A stretch of 64,000 nt of DNA, from the NCBI GenBank assembly GCA_022497155.1, contig MU385758.1, positions 1-64,000 on the forward strand, written 5' to 3'. A program made the translations under genes and the position numbers. Source of the stretch: Whalleya microplaca (Eukaryota; Ascomycota; Sordariomycetes; Xylariales; Xylariaceae). Shown here piece after piece: positions 47,380 to 59,595 of the stretch. The notes under the pieces were generated by a model. That model searched no databases. It saw only the letters and a program-made list of their open reading frames with translations, and was not told the origin of the DNA. Within the stretch, counting starts at the first letter, position 1; the number at the start of each line of letters is the position of its first letter.

Positions 47380-49775
47380 TGTCACGGCACAGGCCCTGTG
47401 GGTGTGCTATAAGGCCTTATAGGCTATAAGGCACCCCACTAAGCCCCTCACACGTGACCTCCCTAACAACCTCTCGATTAGTCAGCTAGATTAAATAAGC
47501 AGGTAAGGAGGTTTTCTTAGGTTAGGCTGTTATATAGCAATTAGCTAACCTTTTACTCCTCACTTTATTATTTTATAATAATACACACTTATTACTTAAC
47601 ACGCGCCACCTTTTTCCTTAAGCCGTTATATAATAATAAGGTCTTTTAGCGCTGAATTTAGCTAATTCCGCTATCGAATTAATTTAGCGCTCTTTTTTTT
47701 AGCGTGGTTAATTAGTCACCCGTTAATCCTTTTTTTTTTCGATCGGTGTGGTTAATTAGTCACCCACTAATAACCTGTGATATAGTTAATTAATCACTTA
47801 TTATACCTTTAGCGCCGGCGTAATTAATTAGTTATTCGTTAATAACTTTACCTTTATTAATACCTTGTTTAAACGTATTACACATATTAGTAATTTAGCC
47901 TTAAAAAATATACAGTTTATTAAAAGGCCTTATATTAAAGGACGGTATCGGCGTGGTCGATTAATTACCCGCTACTCACTTATATTTTATCGGATCTCGT
48001 TATATTAAGTATATATAACAGCATCTAGTTATTTAGCGCTAAATTACGCCTGTTATCTTTGCCGACCTTGTTTTTTAAATACCTTTCTCGGTTTAAAATT
48101 ATATTTAAACACGGCGGATCCGATTTTTTTTACCCGCTGTTTTTAGCGATTAGTCGCAGTAGCGCAGCCATTTTTTTAGCTCGATTTTAGTGATTAATTA
48201 TAGCGAGTTATTTTTCCCTTACTTTAAATACGCTAATTCTAGCGATTAATCGCGGCGGCGTAATTCTTTTAGTTAGATTTAACTAATTAACGGTAGACTT
48301 TATATAAAGTTACTATTAATATTTAACGTTAAAACTATTTCCCTCCTTTTTTTTTAACGCCGAAGCTTTATATAAAACCGATAGCTACTCCTACGTAATA
48401 ATAATCCCTTATTATTTATATATAAGTCTTATTTTAAAAATATTTAAATTAGTTACTTTTCGAAACGAATAAACGTCTGTTATTTAATATTTAAACATTT
48501 ATAGCAATTTAGCCGGCTTAAATATAATCCGTTAAATTCCTTTATAAATTATATATATTTTATACCTTAACTTTCGTTAGCAGTTTTAAAGTTACGTATT
48601 TAAAGTGCCGACCGATTACTATCGAGCTTTTTTTTTTAACAGCTCGATTTAATAACCTTTCCTAATACGCTAATACCGTATTTTACGGCTTTATTAGTTA
48701 ATAATTATAAATGCTGGTCCGGCGATAGCGCTATTTGAGCTTATTTAATCCAGTATATTTTATAGCGAAATTTAATATATTAAAACATTCTTAACGCGAT
48801 CCCCGATATATTTAAATATATCCGACTTCCGAGCGTATTTAATATCCTTATTATAACCCGACACTTGTTATTATATAAACACTATATAAAATACTATAAG
48901 ATTATACCGGTTCCGATATTATATAATACCTTAAGGCTTATAATAAAGGGCAGAGAATTAAGGGGGTAAATAGGTAATAATAGTTAACATATAATAATAG
49001 CAATAGCTATTATAGTAATTAATTATAGTGGTCGATACTAGGTGATTATAAAGGACTATAATAAATTGATAAGATTTTTTTAAAAGACTTGTCACAGGAA
49101 CTAGCTATGGTAGTAACAGTCATACCTTTTACTTAATTAATATAATGTAACAAAGCTGGAGATCTAAAACTACGGGAGGTGCGCAGGTATTTTATATGGT
49201 GGCTACCCCACCTTACCTAATCAGCTGCGAAGTCCGTGCATCACTAATTCCACGCTTTGTTACCCTAGGCCAATCAGGATCAGGCCAATCAGGTCACAGG
49301 ATCAAGTGGATCTATGACAGGACTCGATTTTTAAAATTTTAACAAGTTTATTTAATATTAATATCAGGTTTTATACGATTTATATAGACTAAAATATAGG
49401 GATTAAATAAGGTTAAAAAATCACTTTTTAGGGACAGTGGTAATTAAGTTAATCCCTATATATATTAGGTATATTATAAGCTAGCTATTATTAGCTGCTA
49501 TATATAGTAGATTTAAGGGGGTAATATTATGGCACAGGCCCTATGGGTGTGCTATAAGGCCCTGTAAGCTATAGGGCACCCCACTAAGCCCCTCACACGT
49601 AACCTCCCTAACAACCTCTCGATTAGTCAGCTAGATTAAATAAGCAGGTGAGGAGGTTTTCTTAAGTTAAGCTGTTATATAACAATTAGCTGACCTTTTA
49701 CTCCTCACCTTATTATTTTATAGTAATACACACTTATTACTTAGCACGCGCCACCTCCTTCCTTAAGCCGTCACA
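47380..49775 (+). mobile_element. LTR retrotransposon relic, 2.4 kb, non-coding, nested in the DNA transposon
   Basis: Two 251-bp LTRs at 47380-47630 and 49525-49775. The left starts TGTCACGGCACAGG and the right TATTATGGCACAGG; the left ends CCGTTATA and the right CCGTCACA, so each shows RIP transitions where the other keeps TG or CA. The 5-bp flanks are TTAAT and CTAAT, one transition apart. A purine run (AAGGGGGTAA) lies directly before the right LTR as a polypurine tract. The 1.9-kb interior has no recognisable gag or pol and may always have been non-coding. Confidence 0.87.
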
Positions 49776-50333
49776 CTAATTAAAAGGACCATTATTTAAT
49801 AGTTAAAAGCTATAGGAAATATATATTAAAAAAAAGTAAAAAAAAATGTTATACTTAAAGCAAGTAGTTATAAAAATATCTTAATTAAATAAAATTAATT
49901 ATATATTTTAATATTAGCTTATAATAAATTTTAAAAAAATAAAAAAAATATAAAACTAATTGAAATAAATAAAAAATCAAATAGACTTACTATTTTATAA
50001 CTCTTATATTTATTAAAAATAATTAGCCGTAATTTTATTCGGTTATTAATAAAAGGCTCGGTTTAAAATATAAACACTTATTTAAGCTAATTAATAGCAA
50101 TTTTATTATTAATTTAACCCTTTTTTAAGGTAATATAATATTAAAGAGCTGTTTTTTTAAATTCTCTTATAAACTAGGTTATTTAAAGCTTTTTGCCTTT
50201 AAAAATAATACCTGGTTAATATAAACGATCAAGGGTGTGTGAGAATAATGTGTATAAATAAAGATGATAATAATGGAAAGAGGACCCTTATAGCTATAGC
50301 CGAAAGCTATAACTTTTAATATAAGTGCGCGCT

Positions 50334-53300
50334 TGTAAAAGGCCGTTACGTTAAGATGTAATTTTGTGATATTAAATAAGTGTTTATTTTTTAACTAAAG
50401 AAGAAAAGAAAATTAAAAAGGTATATTGATATAGCTCGAGAGTATTTATATTAGCTTTCGAGAGTTGTGCTATTATATCGGTTTATAATTGCTGATATTC
50501 CCTATTACGGTATAGCTTATTATATTATTCCCTCCTTTATTTTTTTGCGCGATTATATTACGTCCTTTATGCCCGAGCGTAAGGTGTATATAGATTTTCG
50601 TTAATTATTGGCTTTTTTAGCTGCTAATAATTTGTTTTATTATTAATTAGGCCCGGTTCGGGAAATAGTGTAGGGGTATTTTTATAAAAGAATTTTTTTG
50701 TTATAAAAATTCCTAATCTTGCGTTATTATTGGCTAATTAAATGTGAGGTAAATATATATAAAATTAGAGTTTAATTCCTGCTTTTAATTAGTTTTTTAC
50801 TCGGTAATTAAATTTATTTTTAGATTAGTAAATTAATTCCTGCTTTTGATTAGCTTAAGCGCGTAATTAACGTAATACGTAATTAGTTTTTATAATTAGC
50901 TGCGTAATTAATCCTTTTTTAAGGTTGTTTAAATACCCCGGGCCTTCCTTTCGAAATTCCTTTTTTTTTTCTTTCTTTTTTTAGGCTATTTATAGGTAAG
51001 AATTTATTTCCCTAATTATTTATTTTATTTTTTTATTTTCTAATCTTTTAATTTTCTAATTTTTTAAACTTTTAATTTTTTAATTTTTTTATTTTTTTGT
51101 TATTTAGGTTATTAATATATTTTTTTATAGTATTTTTATAGCGCGCTTTTTCCCTTCTGCCGCTATTTTTGCCTATTTTCGCTTTTGCCGCCGCCGCTAT
51201 ATTTTTGTTTCGTTTTCCTTCCGGTTTTGCCGTTTTTGGGCCGCCTGTTTGCGCTATTTTTACGGCTTTCCTTCCTTTTATACGTCGTATCTTATACTAT
51301 CTTTACGTCGGCTATATAGCTAGAAACTTTTCCGTTTTTTATTCCGACTAAATTTATAAGTTCTTTTTTTTCTTTTTTTTTAGTTTTAAAGTATTTTAAG
51401 TATAGTATTAATTATATCTAACTGTTTATAATATACAGTATATAAAATATACCAAAAGTTATAACTGTTTTATTATAAGTTACCTCTTATTTTTTTTATT
51501 TAAGTACTACTTTTTAATCCTATTTTATAATTATTTATAGATACCGAGATTTGCTCTTTTGCTATTATTTTAGTAAAAGTTTATTAAGTTTACAATAGCT
51601 CGAATTTTAGTAGGTTATTTATTCCTTCCGCTCCTTTATAATATTCCCGTTATTTATTTTTTTTATTTAGTTTTTATTGCTATTTAGGAGTTGGCTGGAG
51701 TGCGGGCGTAATATATTATTAATGCCGTTATATATTTCGAGTATATTAAAGTAAACGTTATAGCCTTAAGCCGGGCCGGGGTTTAGTAATAATAAAAGTA
51801 GTATATAAGTTTTTATTTTATTTTTCCGTAATTTTTTTTAGCTTATACGTTATATAGAAACAATTTATAACCGCGTTTAAAGAAGTTACTTGCCCGCTCG
51901 AGCGTATCGCTAATAATATTAGCGATATTACAGCTGTTACGCGTTTTATGGTAAGTAACGCTAAGCCTGCCGTTTATATGCGTATTTTTGTTTCCGGTTT
52001 TTTTTTTCGGCTTGTCTCGCCCGCTTTTACTATTATTATAAACTTTTTGTTTAGGCGTAGCTCGCGTATTTTTTGCTTACGCGTCTTTTTTACTTCCGTT
52101 AATACTTCTCGCCGTTATAGCCGCCCTTTTAAATTCCCTCCCGTAAAAGTAAAGGAGGAGGCGATAGATATAAATAAAGAGGAGGAGAACGATAAAAAGG
52201 ACGAGCTAAATTATTAGCTTTTGGCTAATATAAGTATGTCGTTCGGTTAGGTTTATTACGTTTTTCGGTCGGTTTTATAATAGTTTTAGTTATCGGTTTG
52301 CTAAAAAAAATTACGTAAATAGGGGGGGGTTATTTATTATTTGTTCGGGAGTAGCGTTTGCGCTATTTATAATAATAAAAGATTTATAATTTTTTGTAAT
52401 ATTTTTTTATTTTATTTATATTTTTTCGTTTTTATATTTTATTAGTGCTTTATTAGTTATGCGATTGCTATACGAGCGTAGCTTTCGCTTTTCTTTTTAT
52501 ATTGATTTTTTTAGGCTTATCGTTCGTTTTTATGTTATTATAATTTTCTTTAAAATAGTTTACTGTTTCGGTATTTTTTAAGTTTTCGAGCGGTTTTTAT
52601 ATTAGGGCTATATGGCTTATCTACTTTATTAATACTTGTTTAGTTTTTTCTTGCCTTTTTTACTTAATAGTTGCTCGAATAATTTCTTTTACCTATTATT
52701 TTGTTTTTTTTTTCCCTCTTTATTAATTATAAAGGGAGGTTATATATTTTCGTTTTTTTGGGAAGGTAGGGGATTATTTTTTACGCGGCAAATAAGCTTG
52801 ATATAAAACCGGTTATATATTTCTTTTAGTATATTTAGTTTTATAATTTAGGGGCTAATAATGCGCGTTATTTTATATTTAATATATAATTATGCCAGCT
52901 TTTATAAGGGTTAAGGTATAGAAATGTTTTTAAGCGTTAATTATACTTTATTTCTTATTCGGAATTACTTTATAAGAGATCGCTATTTATTAGCTGCGTT
53001 TTTTTATCGTTATTACGTAATTGCTATTGCAGTTTATATAAATTTTATTGCTTTTTTTAAGCGCTAAATAAAAACTTCCGCCTATACGTGCGGTTCGGAA
53101 ATAAGTTCCGGGGTATATTTTATTACTAAAATAAGTTTTATATAATATTTATGGAGCATAAAGAAAGGACTTAGCTTTATTGTTATAATATTTCGGTTAT
53201 TAATTGCGAATATCGCTTCCGGTAGTAATAAGCTTTATTTAAATTAAGCGTATAATATAAACGCTCGAAAATATGCTAATATTTTTTGATTTATTTATTT

Positions 53301-56300
53301 AGTAGTTCCGTTAGTTTTCGGATAAAACGTAATTAATAGGCGCTATTTAATTTTTATTAATAAGTAAAGCTGTTTTTAAAACTACTTTACCTAATTGGAT
53401 CTTTTATTATTAGTTATAATACGGGAAAAATTATAATACTTTTAATAATAGTTTACGAATTATTCGGTATATATTTCCGCTTTTATTAAGGTTATAGCCT
53501 TTAATATAATCTGTTTTTTTAATCGATTAAAAATTATTATTATAAAGGTAAGGTTTTATTCGGAAGCAGTTAGCAGATTAGTTATAAAATCGATAAATAG
53601 CTTATTATAAAATTAATCCGGGATAAGTAACAGTTTTAAAAGCTTTTTTTTTTAATTACGTTATACCGTTTTTCTTTTATAGATATTGTAATTTTTACAG
53701 AAGCGTTTTATAAACGCCGATATTTTAGGCTAATAGAACGTTTTCGAAAGTATTATTAGTATATTCTTTTTTTCCGGGTACCCTATTAAATATAAATTAT
53801 AGGTATTTTATATTAGAGCAGTACGGAACGGCTTTTAATTAAAAATTTAAATACGTTTGCGGAAATATAATTAACCTTTATTGTCGATATTACATTCCGA
53901 TAATAATATTTTTATATTTAAGTTTTTAAGGAACGCTTAGTCTTTTTAGGCTACTGTTTTTATTGCTTATATGTAACTCGGGTTTTTCGCTACCCCTATA
54001 TCTTATAACGATTATAAATTCTTATATTCGAAAATTTCTTTATTTTCCGGGATATTTTATTTATATAACTAGATATATCTTATTTTAGTAGTTTTTATTT
54101 ATTTATATTTTTTAAGTTACGTATAAAGTAACTATTTCTTTTATAGTAGTTAGAATTTTTATCCTTTATATTTTTTATTTTATATTTTTTGTAGTAAGTT
54201 TTATTTATGTTATAAAAAAACGTCGGGTCTAATATTTAAACGCTTAATGCGGAATTTTAATCGGAAATTAAAACGTGTTAATTTTTTTAATTAATATATT
54301 TATCGCTCGGAAAATCTTTTAAAAGTTATAAAATATTTCAGATTTTTATAATTAAATAAAATTATAAATATTAAAATTATATTTCGTAATTCCGTATTTT
54401 ATATTTATAAATAGTTTATAATTGTTAGCAGTTTTTTGTCGTAGATTTTATAATTAACTTTTGCCGGGGTTAAGTGTTTAAAATAATAAGCTATAGGTAA
54501 TAAGATCTTTTGCTTATTACGTTATAATAAGTATTTCCCGCAAGCTTATTTCGAATAGTCTATTTCGATTATTATTTTTTGTTCGGGGTTTTATTATATT
54601 AAGGCCGGTTTTTTTAAAAACGCTCGTTTAAGGTTCTCGAACGCTAGATTTTCCGAAAGCTTTTATCGAAACGGTATTTCTTTTTTTATAAGTGCCGATA
54701 AAAAGGTAATAAGATTTATATAGTTTTTAATAAAATCCCGGTAGAAGTTTGTAAATTTTAAAAAATTACAGACTTTTTTAAACGTTTTAAAAGGCTTTTA
54801 TTTTTTAATTACTTGTATTTTAGCCGGATTTATACAGACCTTTTTTTTTATTTCGATAATAAATCCTAAATATTTCGTAATAGTTATTATAAATTTGTAT
54901 TTATTTATATTTAGATTTAAGCCCGTTATTTTTAAATATTTTAATACTTTTTTTACTTTGTCGATATAATTTTTTTTTATTTTAAAAGAATAAATTAGCA
55001 TATTATTTATATATATTAAATAAAAAATGTTTAGGTATTCTTTTAGCGTACCGTTTACGTAACGCTAAAACGTTATAGGAGTACCCGTTAGGCCGAAAGG
55101 GGTTACGAGTTACTCGAATAGCCTAAAGCGGGTACGAAAAGCTGTTTTTTATTTATTTTTTTCTTTAATTTTGATTTTATGAAAAGCCGATTTAATATTT
55201 ATTTTAAAGAACTATTTTATTCCCGAAAGGGTTTTAAACGTTTTTTATATAAGTGAAAGCAGGTACCGATTTTATTAGGTAATATTATTTAGTATTTTAT
55301 AATTATAATAAAAACGGAATCCGTTATTCGGTTTCCGGACGAAAAATATAAGGGCTTTTACGGGCGAGCTGTTTATACAGATATACCTTTTATCTAATAG
55401 TTTAATTAGTGTTTTTTATAACGTTAATAATTTTTTCCGGGATATATTATATAATAGCCCCTAGAAGGTAAGTAATTTTCTGCCCGCTTTATTACGGTTT
55501 AAGTTAATTTTATAATCGGCTTTTATGCGGTACGGCGGAAGATTTTTGCTTTTTTTTTTTTCGAATAACTATTTTTAGCCCTTTAATTAAAGGGGGAGAT
55601 TTTTTTGAACGTTAGTTTTTTTTTTAGGCGCTAAAGCCTTATTAATATCTGCTAATATAACAGTAAATATAGCTGTCTGTTAGGTTATTACTTATTTTTC
55701 CAGCCTTTTTTATTTCCGAGCTTTTTTTATTTCTTTTACGAAATATATCGTATTAATATAGAGCGCCTCCCGAGTTTTACAGACTTTTATAGTTTTTAGG
55801 GAGTGTTTTTTTTTTTATATTTTTAGGTTTCCGGTAACTTTTATATATAGTATATATTTATACGTTACGTATATTACCCGGTTACGCTTTATTTAAGGCT
55901 TTTTTAGTATTATAGGATAATTTAAACCTAGTATAATATATATAAATGTTTTTAATTTATATTTATTAAAGTTAGCCTTTATATAAGTTATCTCGCGAAT
56001 TATGCCCGAAACGCTTAATCTTTTCTTGCGAGTAGCTTTTTCTACCGTTTTTTTCCGGATAGATATACGCGGCAATTTTAAGCGTTTTATTATATTTTTA
56101 TTAATAATAATATAACATTTATATCCCAAATTTATAAGGGTTTTTATATATAGTTATTAATTTAAGTATATATCGATTATAAAAAATTTCCCGTTTATAA
56201 GTTATTCGGCTATATTAATTTTTTTTGCCGTTATATTAAATTTTTAAATGCGATTTTATTTAGGAGCTACTCGTTTTTCTGTTTTTTTAGTGTTTTTTCG

Positions 56301-57829
56301 GCTTTATTTTTTTTAAATTTATAGCCTATTATTACGTTAACCCTAATACGGGTAGGTAGTTTTATAAAACGATAGGCATATTTTTTAAATAGGTAGCCTT
56401 TTTTTTTATATCGTAAGTATTTTCCGCGCTTTATTTAAGCGTTTCGTTCTTTATTTATTACTTATTTGGCCCGCTAGCTTTTTATTAACGCAATTATGCC
56501 GGTTATTAACATATCGCCCTTATAATTAGTTTTAAGGCGATTAAAGGTAGGGGGTAGTAGGCCCGGAAGGGGTAATTTACCCGGCGCGGTCCCGCTTTTT
56601 AAACTATTTCCGCTATAATAAAATAGCGATTTCTTAAGTCGGGTTGCGATATTTATTACTTAGTAAACTTAGTTTTAATAAATGTTTAATAGCGTTATTA
56701 GAACTAGCGCGTTTTTAAGTTTATTATTAATTGCTTTTTTAATAAGTACGAGTTTTGTTCTATTATTTTATATACTACCTCCTATTTTTATTAGCAGTCG
56801 CTTAAAGTTAGTATAAAAGGATATAAAGGTTTAATTAGCGGACTAGCGGCATTTATATAATTCGCCCCCCGCTTTAATGGCTTTATTGCGGTTTTTGTAA
56901 GCGTTTAATAAATATTAAAAGAAAAATGTTAAGTTATGCGTTCTATTAAGTCCTCCTATAATATAATATAACTTTATTACGCGTTATACGTTATTCTCGA
57001 GCCGCTTGTAAATGTTATATTATTTATTTTAGTCTTTTTTTATAAACTTTGTATTTTTTTAAAGCTTATACTTTATTGACATTTCCTATATAGGGTAGCG
57101 GCTATATTTGCCCCCGAACTTTTCGGGTTATAATAATAGCTTACGTTTAAGTACCGGGGCTGTAATAATTATTGGGGCAGGTACTAAAAGTATTTAAGGG
57201 TTTTTTAGCTAAGGGTTTTCTAGCTAAAAGTTTATATCTATTTAAGCTAGCTATTTTTAGGGTTTTTAAAGATCCCGAGAGTCTTATGCGGGAGCATTTT
57301 TTATTATATTTACGTTTTATATAATTAATAAATCGAGGTTCTTTTATAGCTATATTTTTAGAACCGCCTAACGTTATAATAGTTTGTTCTGTTATTTTTT
57401 TAGTCTTTGTTTATAAGTTGCTCGTTTTAGTCGTTATTTTTCCGAATTATTTTTTAATACCGTTTTTAATATTATATATATTTACTCGAAGCGGATATAA
57501 ATCTGGTGGACCTAAATATTTAGTGCTTCTATATATCTCGCTAACGGTATTTCCGGATTATTAGGGGGCTGTTTTAAAGCTTTTTTTGATATTTTAATTT
57601 ATTTTAATATAGCTCGGGAGTTAATGAGTTAAAAAATATATAAAAGGCTGTTACGTTAAAATATAATTTTATAATATTAAATAAGTGTTTATTTTCTAAC
57701 TAAAGAAGAAAAGAAAATCAAGAAGGTATATCGATATAGCTCGAAAGTATTTATATTAGCTCTCGAGAGCTATGTTGTTATATCGGCTTATAATTGCCGA
57801 TATTCCCTATTACGGCATAGCCTATTATA
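50334..57829 (-). mobile_element. Ty3/gypsy LTR retrotransposon, 7.5 kb, RIP-degraded, nested in the DNA transposon
   Basis: Two 191-bp LTRs at 50334-50524 and 57639-57829, flanked by a perfect GCGCT duplication (50329-50333, 57830-57834). Minus-strand orientation is shown by pol remnants and by a purine tract (minus strand AAATAAAGGAGGGAATAA) adjoining the left, 3' LTR at about 50525-50545. Order on the minus strand is protease-like (about 55.9-56.1 kb), then reverse transcriptase (about 54.8-55.3 kb), with presumed RNase H and integrase towards 51-54 kb; reverse transcriptase is assumed to precede integrase as in Ty3/gypsy. LTR differences are nearly all transitions. Confidence 0.87.
54798..56129 (-). 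pseudogene. Remnants of gypsy pol: protease-like region and reverse transcriptase
   Basis: At 55893-56129 the minus strand keeps an open stretch with IIREITYIKANFNKY and FIYIILGLNYPIIL, matching the retropepsin-like region of fungal gypsy elements (hydrophobic strand, LGxxxPIIL). At about 54798-55020 it keeps reverse-transcriptase sequence: LKYLKITGLNLNINKYKF and TKYLGFIIE, the thumb-side motifs. The catalytic box reads YINNM where active enzymes have Y(V/I)DD; both Asp codons carry the GAT to AAT change expected from RIP. No functional protein can be made. Confidence 0.8.
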
Positions 57830-59295
57830 GCGCTTTATTTAATCTATTTATTTTATCTATAAGTGGGGTCACTAAGTAACCCCGCTGCTATAGCGTGTCA
57901 CTGGTTTAAAAGCAATACCAGTTGCGCTAACGTATTTAAGAAAAAAGGTTTATATACGGCTTTAAAAGCTTTTTAAAAACGCTCGTTTTATTGCTAAACT
58001 ACCTAAAACTAAGCAATCGAGACTTAAAATACGTAATTAATGTTTTAACGCTAAATTTCGATAATAAAGGCTTATATACTATATATAACTATTAAGCTAC
58101 CTTTATTTATATTATAAATTAGCTTAAGAGAAATAAAGCTATATTTACCCTCTCGAACTTAAAAATACCAGTTAACAGTTTTTAAAGTAAACGAATTAAA
58201 ACGTAAGGTTTTAACTCTCTGCCTAATTTTAGTTAATATCGAAAAATTATATTACGTAAAGCCCTAGGTCCAGTTTTTGCTTAAGAGAACTAGGGCACCA
58301 GCTATAACGCGTATAATAATACGTATATTCGAGTATAAAAAGGCATAACTTAATATTTCCTAATTAAAAATCTATTTAGCAAGCCATTTTTCTTATTGTT
58401 TTATAAAGTAATTGCTATAATTAGATTTAATTGCTAATATCCTGCTATAAATGCGTATAAAAAAGGTCGATTATAAAATACCCTATTTTTAACCTAATAT
58501 ATAAACTAATAAATTATTTTTTTAAATATTTATAACGGCTATAGCTATATTTATATCTATATAAAAAAATATTATAATCGGGAATTATAATATTAAAATA
58601 TCTGGTATTAAAGTTAAAATAAGTGGAAAAATAATATATACGCGAAAAGACATTTTATTAATAGTTTTAATTAATTACCTTCCGCTACTCGAAAAAATTT
58701 AAAAAAAAAATATATTAATATTCAAGTAATTATTTAAAGCCATAGAAACTCTCGTTTTGTTATATTAAATTTTAGCCAAAAAATCTATAAGTAAAAGTGG
58801 AGGGTTTTATATGGTGATCGCTGATTTTTGCGGTCCCGGCACCTAGGATGTCCCGAATGGTCGGGATCCATGGTATTCGTCACAATCGTTCAGATCATTC
58901 GGATTCAAACCATCAGCAATCTAGCTAATTACCTCGACTCCGCTCTCTCTATCATGTGGTCAATCATTGAAAGCAACACTGGCATCATGATTACTTGTAT
59001 ACCGACCCTCGCCCCCCTGGTCAGATACTTCTCGGATAAATCCCGTACCAGCTCATGGGGCGATTCTAGAAAGCGGGAGTCACCATACCCGCTACGCTCG
59101 TGGAGGAATAGAAGAGACAGAATGCGTACCCTGGGTAGAAATACAGATCATGAGACGAATGGTACTGGTGCAAACGAACAAGATAGTACTGAGCGTATTC
59201 TGAACCCGGAGGGCATCACGAAAAGGACGGACGCCATTGTGATCAGGCAAACAATAGGGGGGAGTAACATGGGGCAAAGTGGCGAGTCATTATAA

Positions 59296-59595
59296 AAGAT
59301 AGCATCTGGGACAATCTCATGGACAGGGTGGAGGATACGCTCTAGGTTGAAGTTATTTTAAATCACCATGATGGTCATTACTTTTAAAGTCGTCCCTGTA
59401 CCCATTAAGCCATTAAAGTCCTGTTACATATATTCTGACGGATTACAGGGGATGTATAATTCAGGTGGCTGGACGCCCCACAGGCTGTGGCTTATATATA
59501 GGAGGCTCTGCCTCCTCTGACTCCAGTGATGCTACTTCTCGAATAATAACAACTATACTACTCATAACCTGCGTCTATTTCAACATATTCGTGCT
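59296..59595. repeat. Degraded LTR-like repeat, copy B, abutting the dehydrogenase 3' end
   Basis: From about 59440 to 59590: GGTGGCTGGACGCC, CAGGCTGTGGCTTATATATAGG, CTCCTCTGACTCCAGTGATGCTACTTCTC and AACTATACTACTCATAACC are co-linear with 11335-11500. It lies between the broken membrane-protein gene and the stop codon of the dehydrogenase, so it may form the dehydrogenase 3' region. Confidence 0.45.

Larger units (their letters stand above)
46536..58873 (-). mobile_element. pogo/Fot1-like (Tc1/mariner) DNA transposon with two nested LTR elements
   Basis: Terminal inverted repeats of 44 bp at 46536-46579 and 58830-58873 agree at 40 positions; the four differences are transitions. They start CCAT(A/G)GATCCCGACC and contain a small CCCGA...TCGGG palindrome. 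TA flanks both ends (46534-46535 and 58874-58875), the duplication used by Tc1/mariner elements. Without the two nested elements the transposon is about 2436 bp. Degraded transposase is visible on the minus strand: a stretch resembling the DDE-family YNxDExGFxIG segment at about 58050-58100, an ATGIAFKP segment near 57920, and the C-terminal segment NFIRIYT...ARNKAFIIKNICFSF with a following charged coiled-coil-like tail at about 46980-47310. RIP-type stops are scattered throughout. Confidence 0.85.
45497..59295 (+). pseudogene. Fungal rhodopsin-like (SAT4/PTH11-related) integral membrane protein gene, split by a 12.3-kb insertion
   Basis: Seven-helix fungal membrane protein of the family once annotated as integral membrane protein (Fung_rhodopsin). 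Exons 45497-45644, 45719-45744, 45794-45832, 45888-45956, 46006-46028, 46085-46241, 46296-46399 and 46448-46535; the last exon continues at 58876-59295. All introns have GT-AG ends and sensible phases, and every exon is open. Landmarks: GNDDWMIMISW, TKWGLGFTKLDDMPEQNLYS, IWGFKMSLLLSYMRLL, the CTP...KQWDP motif, FDAAVFILPFPVLLK, and on the far side of the insertion VTIVQIIRIQTIS and MWSIIESNTGIMITCIPTL, followed by a basic hydrophilic tail. Removing 46536-58873 with one TA copy restores GGC-ATA-TTC-GTC in frame. As it stands, the left part reads into the transposon and stops at once (CCA TAG), losing the final helices. Confidence 0.87.

Noticed and set aside
51169..52217. Plus-strand open frames inside the 7.5-kb retrotransposon
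   Set aside because: The element codes on the minus strand; these are chance frames in RIP-mutated antisense sequence.
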